Assembly: GCA_003508835.1 (NCBI GenBank)
Contig: PUFA01000143.1
Location: 3,869,501 to 3,933,500, forward strand
DNA: 64,000 nucleotides
From: Eonycteris spelaea
Taxonomy: Eukaryota; Chordata; Mammalia; Chiroptera; Pteropodidae
Direction: 5' to 3'
The notes below the pieces were generated by a model. The model was given only the letters and a program-made list of their open reading frames with translations. It was not told the DNA's origin and made no database searches. Every line of letters begins with the position of its first letter. The first letter of the stretch is position 1. Below, one piece after another: positions 52,140 to 64,000 of this stretch. The translations under genes and the position numbers were made by a program.

Positions 52140-53205
52140 ATGCTATACATTATCTCACTAAGACTTACCTTATAACTAGAAGTTCGTACCTTTGACCCTC
52201 TTTACCCTTTTTACCCACTCTCCTCCCTGCACCTTTTGTAATCACCAGTCTGTTCTCTATATCCATGGCATTCATTTTATTTTTTTTGATTCCACATATA
52301 AATGATATCATACAGTATCTGTCTGTCTGACTTATTTCACCTAACATAATGCCCTCAAGGTCCATCCAAGTAGTCATGAATGGCAAAATCTCCTTTTTCT
52401 ACAGCTGAGTACTATTCCATTGTATGTATGTATAAATGTGTGTGTGTATACATAAATATATATACACATATACACACACATATATAATATATCTTTACCC
52501 ATGCATCGATCAATATACACGTTGTTTCCATGACTTGCCTATTATAAAAAACATGACATAAATACGGGGGTGCATATATCTTTTGAGTTAGTGTTTTTTC
52601 TTTGGATAAATACCCAGAAGTGGGACTGCTAAATCTATTCTCAATTTTTTGAAAAACTGCCATTGTGTTTTCCATAGCAGCTAAACCAATTTACATTCCC
52701 ACCAAGAGTACACAAGGGTTCCCTTTTCTCTAAAACCTCACCAACACTTGTTTTTTCTGGTCTTTATTTTTTTTTAATTTATTTTCTTTTATTATGGTGA
52801 CATTGGTTAACAAAATCCAGTAAGTTTCAGCTATATTTCAGTTTTTTTGATAACAGCCATTCTAACAGGTGTGAACTGATAACACAGTGTGGTTTTGATT
52901 TCTATGTCCCTGATAATTAGTGATACTAAGCATCCCTCCATGTATCTATCATCGACATCTTATTTGGAAAAATTTCTATACAGATATTCTGCCCATTTTT
53001 AAATCAGATTGTTTTACTGCTATTGAGTTATATTTTGGATATTAACTCCTTACCCAATACATGATTTCTATACATTTTCTTTAGGTTGCCTTTTCATTTT
53101 CTTGAATGATTCTGTTGTTATGCGGAAGCTTTTAGTTTGACATAATCCTACATATTCATATTTGCTTTTAGAGTCAGATCCAAAAACTAATTGCCAACTG
53201 CGGTT
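52140..53205 (-). mobile_element. Older L1 3' half, minus orientation, left part
   Basis: Reading minus: late ORF2 text (the reverse of 'actattccattgtatgtatg', i.e. the YTMEYY-type codons, and of 'ggtccatccaagtagtcatg', the MTTWMDLEG codons at 52386). Further right is 'gagtcagatccaaaaactaa', also L1 ORF2. It breaks at about 53205 where the plus-strand L1 begins, and its sequence appears to continue at 58418. Confidence 0.75.
52435..52490. repeat. Mixed (TG)n/(TA)n microsatellite
   Basis: Short TG, TA and CA runs between L1 segments. Confidence 0.7.
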
Positions 53206-56200
53206 AAGCAGTATAGAGGCAGCAGTTCACAAAGTGCAGAGGTATACAGGGAGGAAATGACTAACTAACTTCAGGGTGAGGGCTGGAGGAGCAGGGTTAG
53301 GAGCAGCTCTCTTTGGAGACAGAAGCACTGGCAGGCACCACTGTGCTTTTGCTTTTGTGAGCTCCCCTCACCCAGCCGGTCCAGTACAAGTGGGCATGAA
53401 ATCTGAGTCTCCCATCAACCTGGCTTTACATCGTTTGCCCCACCCTGGTGATTCCCTGGGACCCCGCCCCACCCAACTTGCTCACCAGGCCAGAGTCTCT
53501 TCCAGTGGCTCCTCCACACAAGCAGCCTGCTTTGGCTTGTGCTGCAGACTTTCCCCAAATCTCTCAAGGTCCAAAAATCCCAAACGGGCCATGGCTGGCT
53601 TCAGTGAACCTTGTAGCTCTTTGCTCAGTGGCCCAAATCCAGCACAAATGGCGACCAGTCTCAACTTGCATTGTAACTTCCATCACGTGGCCCCAGGCCT
53701 GGCATAAGCATTGGCCAGTCTCGGTCAACAAAGTAGCCACAAGCCCGGTACAAGTGGCAACAGGCCTCGGTTTGCAGAGTATCCTCTCCCAGGCACCTCC
53801 AAAACCAACACAAGCAGCAGCCAACCTCAGATCACTCTGTAGCGCCTACCAAGAGGCCCTAAGCCTGGCACAAGTGGTGGCTGACCTTGGCCTGCACCAA
53901 AGCGCCTCCCAAGAGGATCTAAAACCAACACACATGGTGGCCGGCATCAGATCACACCAAAGCACCACCCAACCAGCTTCACCAGTGACACACCTGAAAA
54001 ACGGACTCGATGGCACCAGAGCATCGCTAAAGGTACTCTCTCCCTCTGTGGGGTCAGTCCCCGCACAACAGTTTGTCCACCACAGTCACGAACAGCCCTC
54101 ACAGCCAGTCAACCTGAGGGTCAACCTGACTGACTGACGTGGCAACAGTAACTGAAGGAGGGGAAGCACAAACCCACATGGTGAACACCCCTGGGGCACC
54201 CAGCTCAGGGGACCAGGGAGACTACCACTGGGCCCCACAGGACACCTTCTACATAAGGCCGCTCTGTCAAGACCAGGAGAGGGAGCATATCTACCAAGTA
54301 AACAGAAACAAATACAGAGAGTCAGCAAAAGTGAAGAGACAAAGAAACTTGTCCCAGATGAAGGAACAGGATGTCACTCCAGAAAAAGAACGAAACGAAA
54401 TGGAGACAAGTGATCTACCAGATGCAGAGTTCAAAATACTGGTTACAAGGATGCTCAGTGAACTTCGGGGAAGAATAAAGGAACTCAGTGAGAACATCAA
54501 CAAAGAGATAGGAAACATAGAAATGGAGACAGAAAACATAAAAAAAAAATAGTCAGAAATGCATACAGAACTGAAATGAAGACAATATAAGAAGGAATCG
54601 AAATCAGTTTAGATGAAGCAGAAGAGCGAATCAGTGATCTGGAGGACAAAGTAGTGAAAAACACCCAATCGGAACAGCAGAAAGAAAAAAGAATTTTTAA
54701 AAATGAGGAGAGTTTAAGGAACCTCTGGCATACCAACCCACATGGTGAACATCAGGCATACCAACATTTGCATCATAGGTGCACCAGAAGGAGAAAAGAG
54801 AACGCAGGAGATTAAAAACCTATTTGAAGAAGCAATGACCGAAAACTTTCCTAATCTGCTGAAGTAAATTGACACACAAGTCCGGAAGTGCAGAGAGTCA
54901 CAAATGAAAAACACGTAAACATGGAGGGGGGTGAGTGATTTTAGAATGTGTTCAAACTGAAGCAACCTTGGCTGCTATAAACTTACTTCGGTATACACGA
55001 AGCACATAGCAACCACAAACCAAAAATCTATAAGAAATACATGCGGATAAAGAGAAAGGAATTCAAACACAATAAACAATAGAAAGTTATCGGCATAAAA
55101 GAGGAGAGAGCAAGAGAAAAAGAAACAGAGATGAAGTACAAAAATAACCAGAAAACAATAAAATGGCAGTAACTACATACCTGTCAATAATCACTTTAAA
55201 TGTAAATGGATTGAACGCCATCTATCAAAAGGTGTAGGGTGGCTAAATGGATAAAAAAAATCAAGACCCGTACACCTGCTTGCCTACAAGAGATGCTCCC
55301 TTCAGATCGAAACACATACACAGACTGCAAGTAAATGGATGGGGAAGGGTATTTCATGCAAATGGAAACAAAAAAAAGCTGGGGTAGTAATACTTCCATC
55401 AGACAAAACAACCATTAACAGAAAGGCTGTAACAAAAGACAGAGGACCTTACATTATGACAAAGGCATCAATCCAGCAAGATGATATAACTCTTGTAAAC
55501 ATCTATGGACCCACCCCCCTGGCAGCTAAATAGCAACCAAAAAGCAAATACTGACGGACATAAAGGGGGAGAGATCGACTATAAGGTGACAACGGTAGGG
55601 AACTTTAAGACCCCAGTGAACTTGATGGATAGATCGTCTAGACAGAAAATCAACAAGGAAAAGGGGCTGAATCGGGAAGAGACAAAATCTGAACAGACTG
55701 ATAACTACTAACAAAATCAAATCAGTAATCAAAAACCTCCCAAGAACAAAAGTCTCGAACCAGGCTTCACAGGAGAATTTTACCAAACATTCAAAGAAGA
55801 AAAAAAATCCCTATCCTTCTCAAACTATTCCAAAATCTGAAGAGGGAGGAAGGCACTCATTTTACAAGGCCACCATTACCCCGATACCAAACCAGACAAA
55901 GACATTTCAATATAAGAAAATTATAGGCCAGTGTCCTTGGTGAACATAGATGCGAAAAATAACAGCGAATCAAATTCAGCAATGCATTAAAAGGGTCATT
56001 AACCATGATCCATTGGGATTTATTCCTAGGATGCAAGGTTGGTTTACTATCTGCAAAACAATTAATGCGATTCACCACATAAAATGAAGGATAAAAGTCA
56101 CATGAACATATCCATACATGCAAAAAAAAAATTTGACAAAATCCTACATCTATTTAGGAATAGAAAAAAAAATCTCAGCAAAGTGGGGATAGACGGAACG

Positions 56201-58417
56201 TATCTCAAAATAATACAGGCCACATATGACTAACCCACAGCTAACACCGTACTCAACGGTGAAAAGCCGAAAGCTTTTCTTTAAGATCAGTAACAAGACA
56301 GGAATGTCCACATTCACCACTTTTATTCAGCACAATATTGGAAGTCCTAACTGGAGCAATCAGACGAGAAAAAATATATAATGCATCCGAGTTGGAAAGC
56401 ACTGTCATTATTTGCAGATGACATGATACTGTATGTAGAGAACACTAAAGATTCCACCAAAATTTCGAATAAGTGAAATCAGCAAAGTACCAGAATGTAA
56501 ACTTAATATTCAGAAATCAGTTGCATTTTTATACACCAATAATGAACTATCAGAGAGATTACGAAATTAACAATCCCATTACAATTGTGTCAAAAAAAAA
56601 AAAAAAAACCTAGGAATAAATTTAACCAAGGAGGTAAAAGACCTGTACTGGGAAAATGGTTAAGACATTAACCAATGAAAATGAAGAAGGTAGAAATAAA
56701 TAGAAGGCTATATCATGCTCATGGACAGGAAGAATTAAAATTTTGAAACTGTCCATACTATCCGTAGCAATCTACAGATTAAATGGAGTCCCTATCATAA
56801 TGCCAATGACATTTTCCCAGAACTTTAACAAATAATCCTAAAATTTATATGAAACCACCCACAAAAGACCTTACATAGCCACAGGAATCCTAGAAAGAAG
56901 AACAAAGTCGGAGTTATCACAATATATAATATTAAGGTATATTATATTATAAAGGTATAGTAATAAAATGGGATGCTACTAGCATAAAAACAGACTCATA
57001 GATCAACTGGAACAGATTAGAGAGCCCAAAATAATCTCATTATCATATTATTAACTAACCTGTGACAAAGAGGGCAAGACTACACAATGAGATAAAGACA
57101 GTCTCGTCAATAAATGTTGCTTGGAAAATGGGACAGCTACATGCCAAAAACAAAACTAGACAATTATCTTACACCATACATAAGAATACACTCAGAATGG
57201 ATTAAAGACTAAAATTAAGACCTGAAACCCAAGTACTCCTAGAATAAAACACAGGCAGCAAACTCTTTCTGACATCGCTCTTAGCAATTTTTGTTTGGAT
57301 ATGTCTCCCCAAGCCAGGGAAACAAAAGAAAAAATAAACAAATGGGAATGCCCCAATGTAAAGTTTTTGCACAGTGAAGGAAACCATCAAAAAAAAAAAT
57401 AAAATTACAACCTACTGAATAGGAGAAGGTATTTGGCAACAATGTATCTGATAAGGAATTAATAACCCAAAATATATAAGGAATTTAACATCAAATTTCA
57501 AACAATCCGACTTAAAACGACACTTCTCCAAGAGGACACACAGATGACCAATAGATATGTGAAAAGATGCTTAACATCATCAAACATCAGGGAATTGCAA
57601 TTTAAGACCACAATGAGCCATCACCTCTCACCTGCTGGAATGGCTATCATCAATAAAGCAACAAAGAAAATGTGTTGGCACAGATGCTGAAAAAAAGGGA
57701 AGTGTTGTGGTGCACTCTTGGTGAGATTATAAATTGGTACAGCCATTATGGAAAACAGTATAGAGGTGCCTCAAAAAGTAAAAATAGAACTACCACATGA
57801 CCCAGCAATTCCACTTTGGGGTATTTATTCGAAGAAATCCAAAATACTAATACTATATTCACTGCAGCATTACTTTCAAAAGCCAAAAAATGGAAACAAT
57901 CTAAGTGTCTTATCAGTACATGAATAAAGAATATATATAAACAATGGAATATTACTCGGCCACAAAAAAGATCGGAATCTTACCAAGTGCAACATGCATG
58001 GACCTTGAGGGTATGTATTATGCTTAGTAAAATAAGTCAGAGAAAGAAATACCATATGATTTCACTTATATCGGAACCTAAATAACAAAATGAATGAACA
58101 GAACAAAATAGAAACTCATAGACACAGAGAATCAACTGCTAGTTGCCAGATGGGAGTGGAGTTGGCAGATGGGTGAAAAAGGTTAAAGGGATTAAGAAGT
58201 ACAAATTGCCAGTTTATTAAAATAGTCATGGGGTTGTAAAGTACAAAATGGGAAATACAATCAATAACACTGTAATAACTAGGTATGGTGTCAAATAAGT
58301 ATTAGACTTATCAGGACATAAACCTTCATAAAGTATATAAATGTCTAATCATTACTTGTACACCTGAAACTAATATAATATTGTATGTCAACTACAATTG
58401 AAAAATAAATTTTAAAA
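53206..58417 (+). mobile_element. Defective L1, plus orientation (member of inverted pair)
   Basis: In order: a Pro/Ala/Gln-rich frame of 229 codons (53448-54137) over a tandem array; ORF1 relic starting at 54139 (frame with QMKEQDVTPEKERNEMETSD, then LSELRGRIKELSENINKEIG, coiled-coil); start of ORF2 near 55163 (LSIITLNVNGLNA); RT FADD at 56411-56422; late ORF2 up to 58100; and a 3' end with AATAAA (about 58407) and a short A tail. Stops and gaps are frequent. 53206 to about 56685 is nearly identical to 24445-20965 reversed, including the missing endonuclease/RT segment. It is 5'-truncated relative to that copy. Confidence 0.88.
53640..53990 (+). repeat. Degenerate tandem array of about 60-bp units in L1 5' part
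   Basis: Related words recur at 53641 (gcacaaatggcgaccagtct), 53702 (gcataagcattggccagtct), 53748 (gtacaagtggcaacaggcct), 53807 (aacacaagcagcagccaacc), 53868 (gcacaagtggtggctgacct) and 53927 (acacacatggtggccggcat). Spacing is about 60 bases, with one of 46. Because 60 is a multiple of three, the overlying frame encodes a repetitive protein. The other copy has the same array in 23700-24030. Confidence 0.75.
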
Positions 58418-58815
58418 AATGCCATTGGAATCTGGATTGGAATTACATTAATCTGTAGATTGCTTTGCGGAATATGTCCATTTTAACAATATTAATTCCC
58501 TGAATCCAGGATCATGGAGTATCTTTCCAATTATCTGTGTCTTCTTCAATATCTTTTATTAATGTCCTAGTTTTCATGTACAGGTCTTCCATCTCCTTGG
58601 TTAAATTTATTCCTAGGTATTTTACTCTTTTGATGCAATTGTAAATGGGATTGTTTTCTTAATTTCTCTTTATGATAGGTCATTATTAGGTATAGAAATT
58701 AACAGATTTGTGTTTATTTATTTTGTATCCTGCAATTTTACTGAGTTCAGTTATTAGTTCTAACCCTGGAGACTTCGGGGTTTTCTATATATAATGTCAT
58801 CTACAAATACTGATA
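58418..58815 (-). mobile_element. Older L1, minus orientation, right part
   Basis: 'tgccattggaatctggattg', 'aatctgtagattgctttgcg' and 'ggttaaatttattcctaggt' are the reverse complement of the L1 RT region upstream of the segment at 52140-53205. The two pieces look like one element split by the plus-strand L1, with about 600 bases missing in between. Confidence 0.75.
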
Positions 58816-59234
58816 GTTTTATATGTGTTAAACTGTCTTCTGTACATATAGTGTTGCAATTTTAAAAGGTTTAAAAAATAATAAAGTAGCTTAAAACTTG
58901 TCACATCATACAAATATGCACATGCACCCACACACAGCATGAGAGACTTCCATCCTTCCATCCAACCATCTATATATCTCATAATTACTCCCCTCATCTC
59001 TATCCCAGCTGCTACTTCCCACAAGAAGCTACACTAGACCAAACGAGATGAGGTTCCTCACTATAAGATTACTTGGTAATCATGTACCACTACTTAAAAG
59101 CACTAATTTCACGTATAGATTTTACATTTACCTCTGTGATTATTATCTATCTCTTGTTCTTAAATACAATCTTCTTGAAGGGCTATATCTTTATATCTCC
59201 AGCATTCGACATAATGTCCGGCACATAATATTCT

Positions 59235-61345
59235 TTTCAATTTTTTAAAATTAAATTTATCGGAGTGACATTGGTTAATAATTGTTTCAAGCATACAATT
59301 CTATAATCAATCATATGCATATTGCCTTGTGTACTTACCACCCAAAGTCTAGTTTCTTTCCATCACCATATATTTGACCCCCTTTACCCTCTTCTACCTC
59401 CCTCTGCTCACTTCCTTCTGGTAACCACCTTACTGTTGCTGTTTCTACGACTTTGTTTTGTTTGTTCATTTGTTGCTTTCTGTTTTACATCCCTCATGGG
59501 TGAAATGGTATAGTTCTTGTCCTTTTTCATCTGACTTGTTTCGCTTAGCATGATACCTCAAGATCTATCCAGGTTGTCAAAAATGGAAGTATTTCCTCTT
59601 TTCTTACAGCTAAGTATTCCATTGTATATATGTACCACATCTTTATCCAATCATCCATTGATAGGCACTTGTTTGCATGTCTTAGCCACTGTGAATAATG
59701 CTGCAATGAACTAGGGGTACATAATCTTTATGAACAAATGTTTTCAAATTTTTCAGGCAGATACCCAGAAGAGGGACTGCTGGGTTATATGGTAACTTAT
59801 TCTTAAGTTTCTGAGGAGCCTCCATACTATTTTCCATAGGGGTTATACCAGTTCACCTTCCCATCAGCAGTGTTATTATTTGTCTTATTGATAATAGCCA
59901 TTCTAACAAGTGTAGGTGATATCTCACTGTGGTTTTGATTCGTATTTCCCTAATAGCCGGTGAAGGGGAAGATCTTTTCATGTATCTGTTGGCCATTTTT
60001 ATGTCTTGGGAAGTATCTGTTCAGGTCCTCTACCCACTTTTTAATCATGCTATTTGATTTTTGGTGTTGAGTTGTATGAGTTCTTTATATATTCTGGATA
60101 TTAGCCCCTTACCAGAGGTATTGTTTGCAAAAATCTTTTCCCATTTGTTCAGTCGCCTCTTTGTTTGTGGATGGTTTCTTTTGCTGGGCAGAAACTTCTC
60201 ATTTTGTTACAGCCCCATTTATTTAATTTTTGCTTTACTTCCCTTGCCTTTGGGGTCAAATTCATAAAATCCTCTCCAAGATCAAGGTCCATAAGTTTAG
60301 TGCCTATGTTTTCTTCTATGTATTTTATTATTTCATGTCTTACATTTAGGTCTGACGCATTTTGAGCTAATTTTTGTGTACAGTGTAAGAAAGTGGTCTA
60401 ATTTCATTCTTTTGTGTGTGGCTTTCCAATTTTCACAGCACCATTTATTGAGGAGGCTTTCTTTTCTCCACTGTATGCTTTTGGGTCCTTTGTCAAAAAT
60501 TAATTATCCATACACATGTAGGTTTATTTCTGGGGTCTCAATTCTGTTCCACTGGTCTCTGTGACTGTTTTTGTGCTAAAACTATACTGTTTTGATTATT
60601 GTCACTTTGTAGTATAATTTGAAGTGGGCAATATGATACCTTCGGCTTCGTTCTTATTTCTCAGATTGCTCTGGCTATTCAGGGTCTTCTGTGGTTCCAT
60701 ACAAACTTGATGATTTTTTGTCCTATATCTTCGAAAAATGTCATTGGGATTTAATGGGGATGGCATTAAATCTGCACATTGTCACCATTTTAACTATGTT
60801 GATTCTTCCAATTCATGAACATGAAATATCCTTCCATTTCTTTGTCTTCTTCAATTTTTTTCAATGTTTTTCAGTTTTCAGTGTATACGTCCTTCATATC
60901 CTTTGATAAGATTATTCCCAGGTGGTTTATTTTTTTGTTGTAACTGCAAATGGAATCATCTTTTTCCATTTCCTTTTCTGAAATTTCACTGTTAATATAC
61001 AGGAATGCAACAACTTTTGTACCCTAATTTTGTGTCCTGCAACTTTACTATATTTATTTATTATTTCTAATAGTTTTTTAGTGGAGTCTCTGGGCTTTTC
61101 TATATAAAGAATCATGTCATCTGCAAAAATGACAATTTAACTTCTTCATTCCCAATTTGTATGACTTTTCTTTCTTTCTCTTGCATTATTGCCCTGGCTA
61201 GACTTCCAGTAGTATGTTGAATAGCAGTGGTGAGAATGGGCATCCTTATCTTGTTCCTGATCTCAGAGGGAAAAGCTTTGTTTTTCAACACTGAATATAT
61301 TAGCTGAGTATATATGGCACATATTTTTAATAAGTGGATTAACAA
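59235..61345 (-). mobile_element. L1 3' part, minus orientation, 5'-truncated
   Basis: About 2.1 kb of reverse-complement L1. The 3' end is at 59235-59340 ('ggagtgacattggttaataa'), late ORF2 at 59500-60400, and RT-domain text up to 61345 (the frame at 61357-61112 includes GNEEVKLSFLQMT, in the place of the catalytic FADD block). Frames at 59322-60906 on the plus strand are shadows of it. Truncated in the RT domain. Confidence 0.85.
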
Positions 61346-61399
61346 ACAAATAAACAAACACCACTGTCAACTTAGATCAAGGAAGGACTAATTATCTTT

Positions 61400-62010
61400 T
61401 CTTGGACTTTTGAGATAGCCCCTTCATTGGTGTCCTGGCTGTCAGTTTTGTCCTACTCAGATCCACTTTCTATATATCTACTGGCAAGTGAATTTTAGGA
61501 GGAAATCTAACAAAGCCACTCTCTGCTCCCACTACTCCAGGGGCTCATCATCAGTGGAGCTGACCTGAGTTTCTAATCTTGACAAAGGCCCCAGTCGGCT
61601 TCATTACGCTCCATTCTAAGCATCAAACTCCACAGTCTATACTAATATAAAATGTCTTTATCTCCTTATGTACCATCCTATTTCTTATCTCTACCCCATC
61701 CCTTTGATCTGAAATGTTTTGGCTGATTTTCATTTGTCCTTTAAGTCTCATCTCAAGTATAAATGTTGTAGGAAGGCTTCCCTAGCCTACTGAAACTTGG
61801 TTAAATACTTCTCCTCTGTGCTCCAAAAGATCCTGTATTAGGTCCTTTGTTGCACTTACAAGACTGCTGTGGTATTATGTTTGCATTCATTTCTCAGCTG
61901 TTTAAGTTCTTAACTATAAGCTGAATTTTACTTAATTTTTTAATGCCCAGAAAACAGCACAGCATCCAGCATATACTTACTAAATACTTGATACATGAAT
62001 ACTTGAACAC
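61400..62010 (+). repeat. L2-like ancient interspersed repeat
   Basis: 'tcatttgtcctttaagtctc', 'gtaggaaggcttccctagcc' and 'agcacagcatccagcatata' follow the order of the same L2-type tail as at 3330-3740. Strongly diverged. Confidence 0.5.
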
Positions 62011-62088
62011 ATAAACATCAAGTTCCTTTTCCAAATCACTACTAATTTAAAGAACATTTATACTCTCCCCTGTCATTTGGCTTACTTA

Positions 62089-62316
<228 letters not shown>

Positions 62317-64000
62317 CTAAAACAAGGCATAACATGACAACTGAGTACCCGAGTCTGCCTCTGAGCTATAACTAAAGTCATGAAAATTAATTTACAGCAT
62401 TATTCAAGAAAAAAATTAGACACTAGTAATGTCAATCTGATTATCTAGAATTTAGGCTCTAACAATTTCCTTTTGACATAAGAAAAACATTGTCTTTTAA
62501 ACAAATCAATAAACTGAAAAATCTATTTTAAAAAAAGAGAATATTTTAATTCTGTAACAAAGCAGTCTTTCTCTGAAGAAACACAATTGCCACATCCTAA
62601 GAATTTCTGTTGATACGACTTCATAACAGTATCTGAGATGATTTATTGAGGTTAAAGAGGGTAAGACTCTTGTAAGTTCCAAAAAATTATATTGCTACAT
62701 AAAGAAAAATCATATGTAGATGTGGTTCTAGAAAACATAGCTTTCTATAAGAACAGTGTGCACAAAGCCATAGTCTCTTAATACTTGACAAATATAGCTA
62801 AAGAAATCTGAAATGTTTTTGTTTCCCTCTAGGCACTATTTCCTCTTAGACCTATATAGAAAATGTTTAACTTGAAAAAGTGCTTTGAACACTGAAATAA
62901 GGGAGTTCTTTTTGCCTAACATCCCCAGTTATTTGCTACATGCAAATTTCTGTCAGAATTCAAGACACTTAAAAAAATAAAAACAAACGAACAAACAAAA
63001 ACAATGAAAATGTGAAGAGGCAGTATTTACTGCTTCTCAGAGCAGAGGTAATGTATGTGTTGATGTTAGGAATCAGCAATTCCTATTAGGAGACTGATAG
63101 ATGCTCCTTCACTTGCCAGTGCGGTACTACAGGTACTACATTTCCTCCTTTAGCTTTTCTTAACTATCTCTTTTTATGTTATCATTAACGTACCTGATTT
63201 CTTTCTGAAGCCCTTACTGAAGCTACTTTCAAGGTTCAAAAGGGGCAAAGAAATAGCTAAGAAACTTCAGAACACAAACATCAGAATAAATCGATATGAA
63301 TGCAAATAAGCTACAACTTAATTAAATGTGATTATTACAGGCAGGATTCACTGGTAGATACTACAGAGAATTAAACCATAGATATAATTATGTCACCATC
63401 CTAATTAAAAATGTTCAGTAACTCCCTCTATTCTGCCCCAATACATCTTTCCAGCCTCACCTCAAACAATGCTCCCATGCAAGCGAAACTCAAAACAGAC
63501 CTAATTCCTCACAAACACACCAAGCACCTAATGCCTTTATTTCCTCAGTATGGACAACATTGTCAAATTCCCTATTTCCTCTGGCTCATCTCAAAATTAT
63601 CAGAAAGTAACACACAGATTCAAATTGGAATCAATTTGCAAAAGCATACAAGAACTCTGGAGTGTTTAACTGGGGCTTTTAATTCCAAAGTCCAAATATA
63701 TAGCAAAACAAAATTATAGGCTGAAATAATAGGTAAAGTCAAATAAGATGATATTTAAATGTATCAAATGTAAAGTTATTTGTACAAGTTCAGAAAACTA
63801 TAATAAAATAAGTGTTAAAAGACACTAAGGCATTAGCAGGACGCCTTTTTTTGCCTGCCCTGAGTGAATCTGTTACTACAGATTCCACTTCTATAGTCTC
63901 AGGATAATTCTATGTAAATGGTGAGATACTGTTTCTAGGGTCCTTTAGCTGCTGAATCTGAATGCTGGAGAAAAATGGATAAGCTCAAAACACTCCTTTT
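62317..64000. other. Intron upstream of exon-equivalent 1
   Basis: About 1.7 kb with no exon-like segment or named repeat seen. The plus-strand frame at 63411-63719 shows no recognisable domain. Confidence 0.35.

Noticed and set aside
53640..53990. CRISPR-like array
   Set aside because: Units are degenerate, lack constant repeats with unique spacers, and lie inside an L1 in a mammalian genome.
53448..54137. 229-aa plus-strand frame as a host protein-coding gene
   Set aside because: It lies within a repetitive L1 copy, is duplicated in the inverted arm with a frame difference, and has no gene context.

Overview
The window is AT-rich mammalian nuclear DNA: spliced exons on the minus strand, several generations of LINE-1 (L1), mammal-wide MIR/L2/hAT-Charlie relics, (CA)n microsatellites and young SINEs. 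Two SINE types narrow the host. One copy is derived from 5S rRNA (51401-51644, with flanking target-site duplications) and two are derived from tRNA-Val (11613-11852 and 51800-52084). SINEs made from 5S rRNA are rare in mammals and are best known from fruit bats (Pteropodidae), so a pteropodid bat is my best guess. That is inference from recalled families, not a database match.

The only host locus I can support is a multi-exon relic of PRKDC, the gene for the DNA-dependent protein kinase catalytic subunit (DNA-PKcs). It runs on the minus strand across the whole window and leaves it at both ends. I located 24 exon-equivalents between 62316 and 1, all in collinear order. They correspond to roughly human residues 1015-2255, the middle HEAT-repeat (M-HEAT, circular cradle) region. 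About fifteen exons still read cleanly. At least eight carry frame-changing indels and in-frame stops (exon-equivalents at 38146-38364, 37219-37423, 36642-36776, 36031-36189, 35022-35224, 28979-29084, 27738-27906 and 19350-19557), and the last splice junction is out of frame by one base. Introns and GT/AG borders are kept, so it did not arise by retrotransposition. It is most simply an unprocessed (duplicated) PRKDC pseudogene. A decaying sole copy, or indel errors in the assembly, cannot be excluded from this window.

The introns are filled by transposons. From low to high coordinate: MaLR-like and L2-like relics (2.8-3.7 kb); a MaLR-like copy, a tRNA SINE, another MaLR-like copy and a near-full-length sense L1 (10.5-19.2 kb); a minus-strand L1 and an older L1 piece (20.9-25.4 kb); a sense L1 3' part (32.1-33.4 kb); a hAT-Charlie element (37.5 kb); an L1 5' part (40.1-41.4 kb); MIR, two hAT elements and an unexplained tandem duplication (43.5-48.9 kb); and a 12.9-kb intron (49.2-62.1 kb) with the 5S SINE, a tRNA SINE, a plus-strand L1 inserted in an older minus-strand L1, another minus-strand L1 and an L2-like tail.

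The two most unusual architectural points are the pair of nearly identical, already defective L1 copies in opposite orientation about 29 kb apart, with a roughly 60-bp tandem array in their 5' part, and the PRKDC relic itself, which also lacks the Ser-Gln of the S2056 autophosphorylation site. There is no sign of bacterial genes, CRISPR arrays or a novel operon-like system. Family assignments come from reading and recall; no alignment was run.
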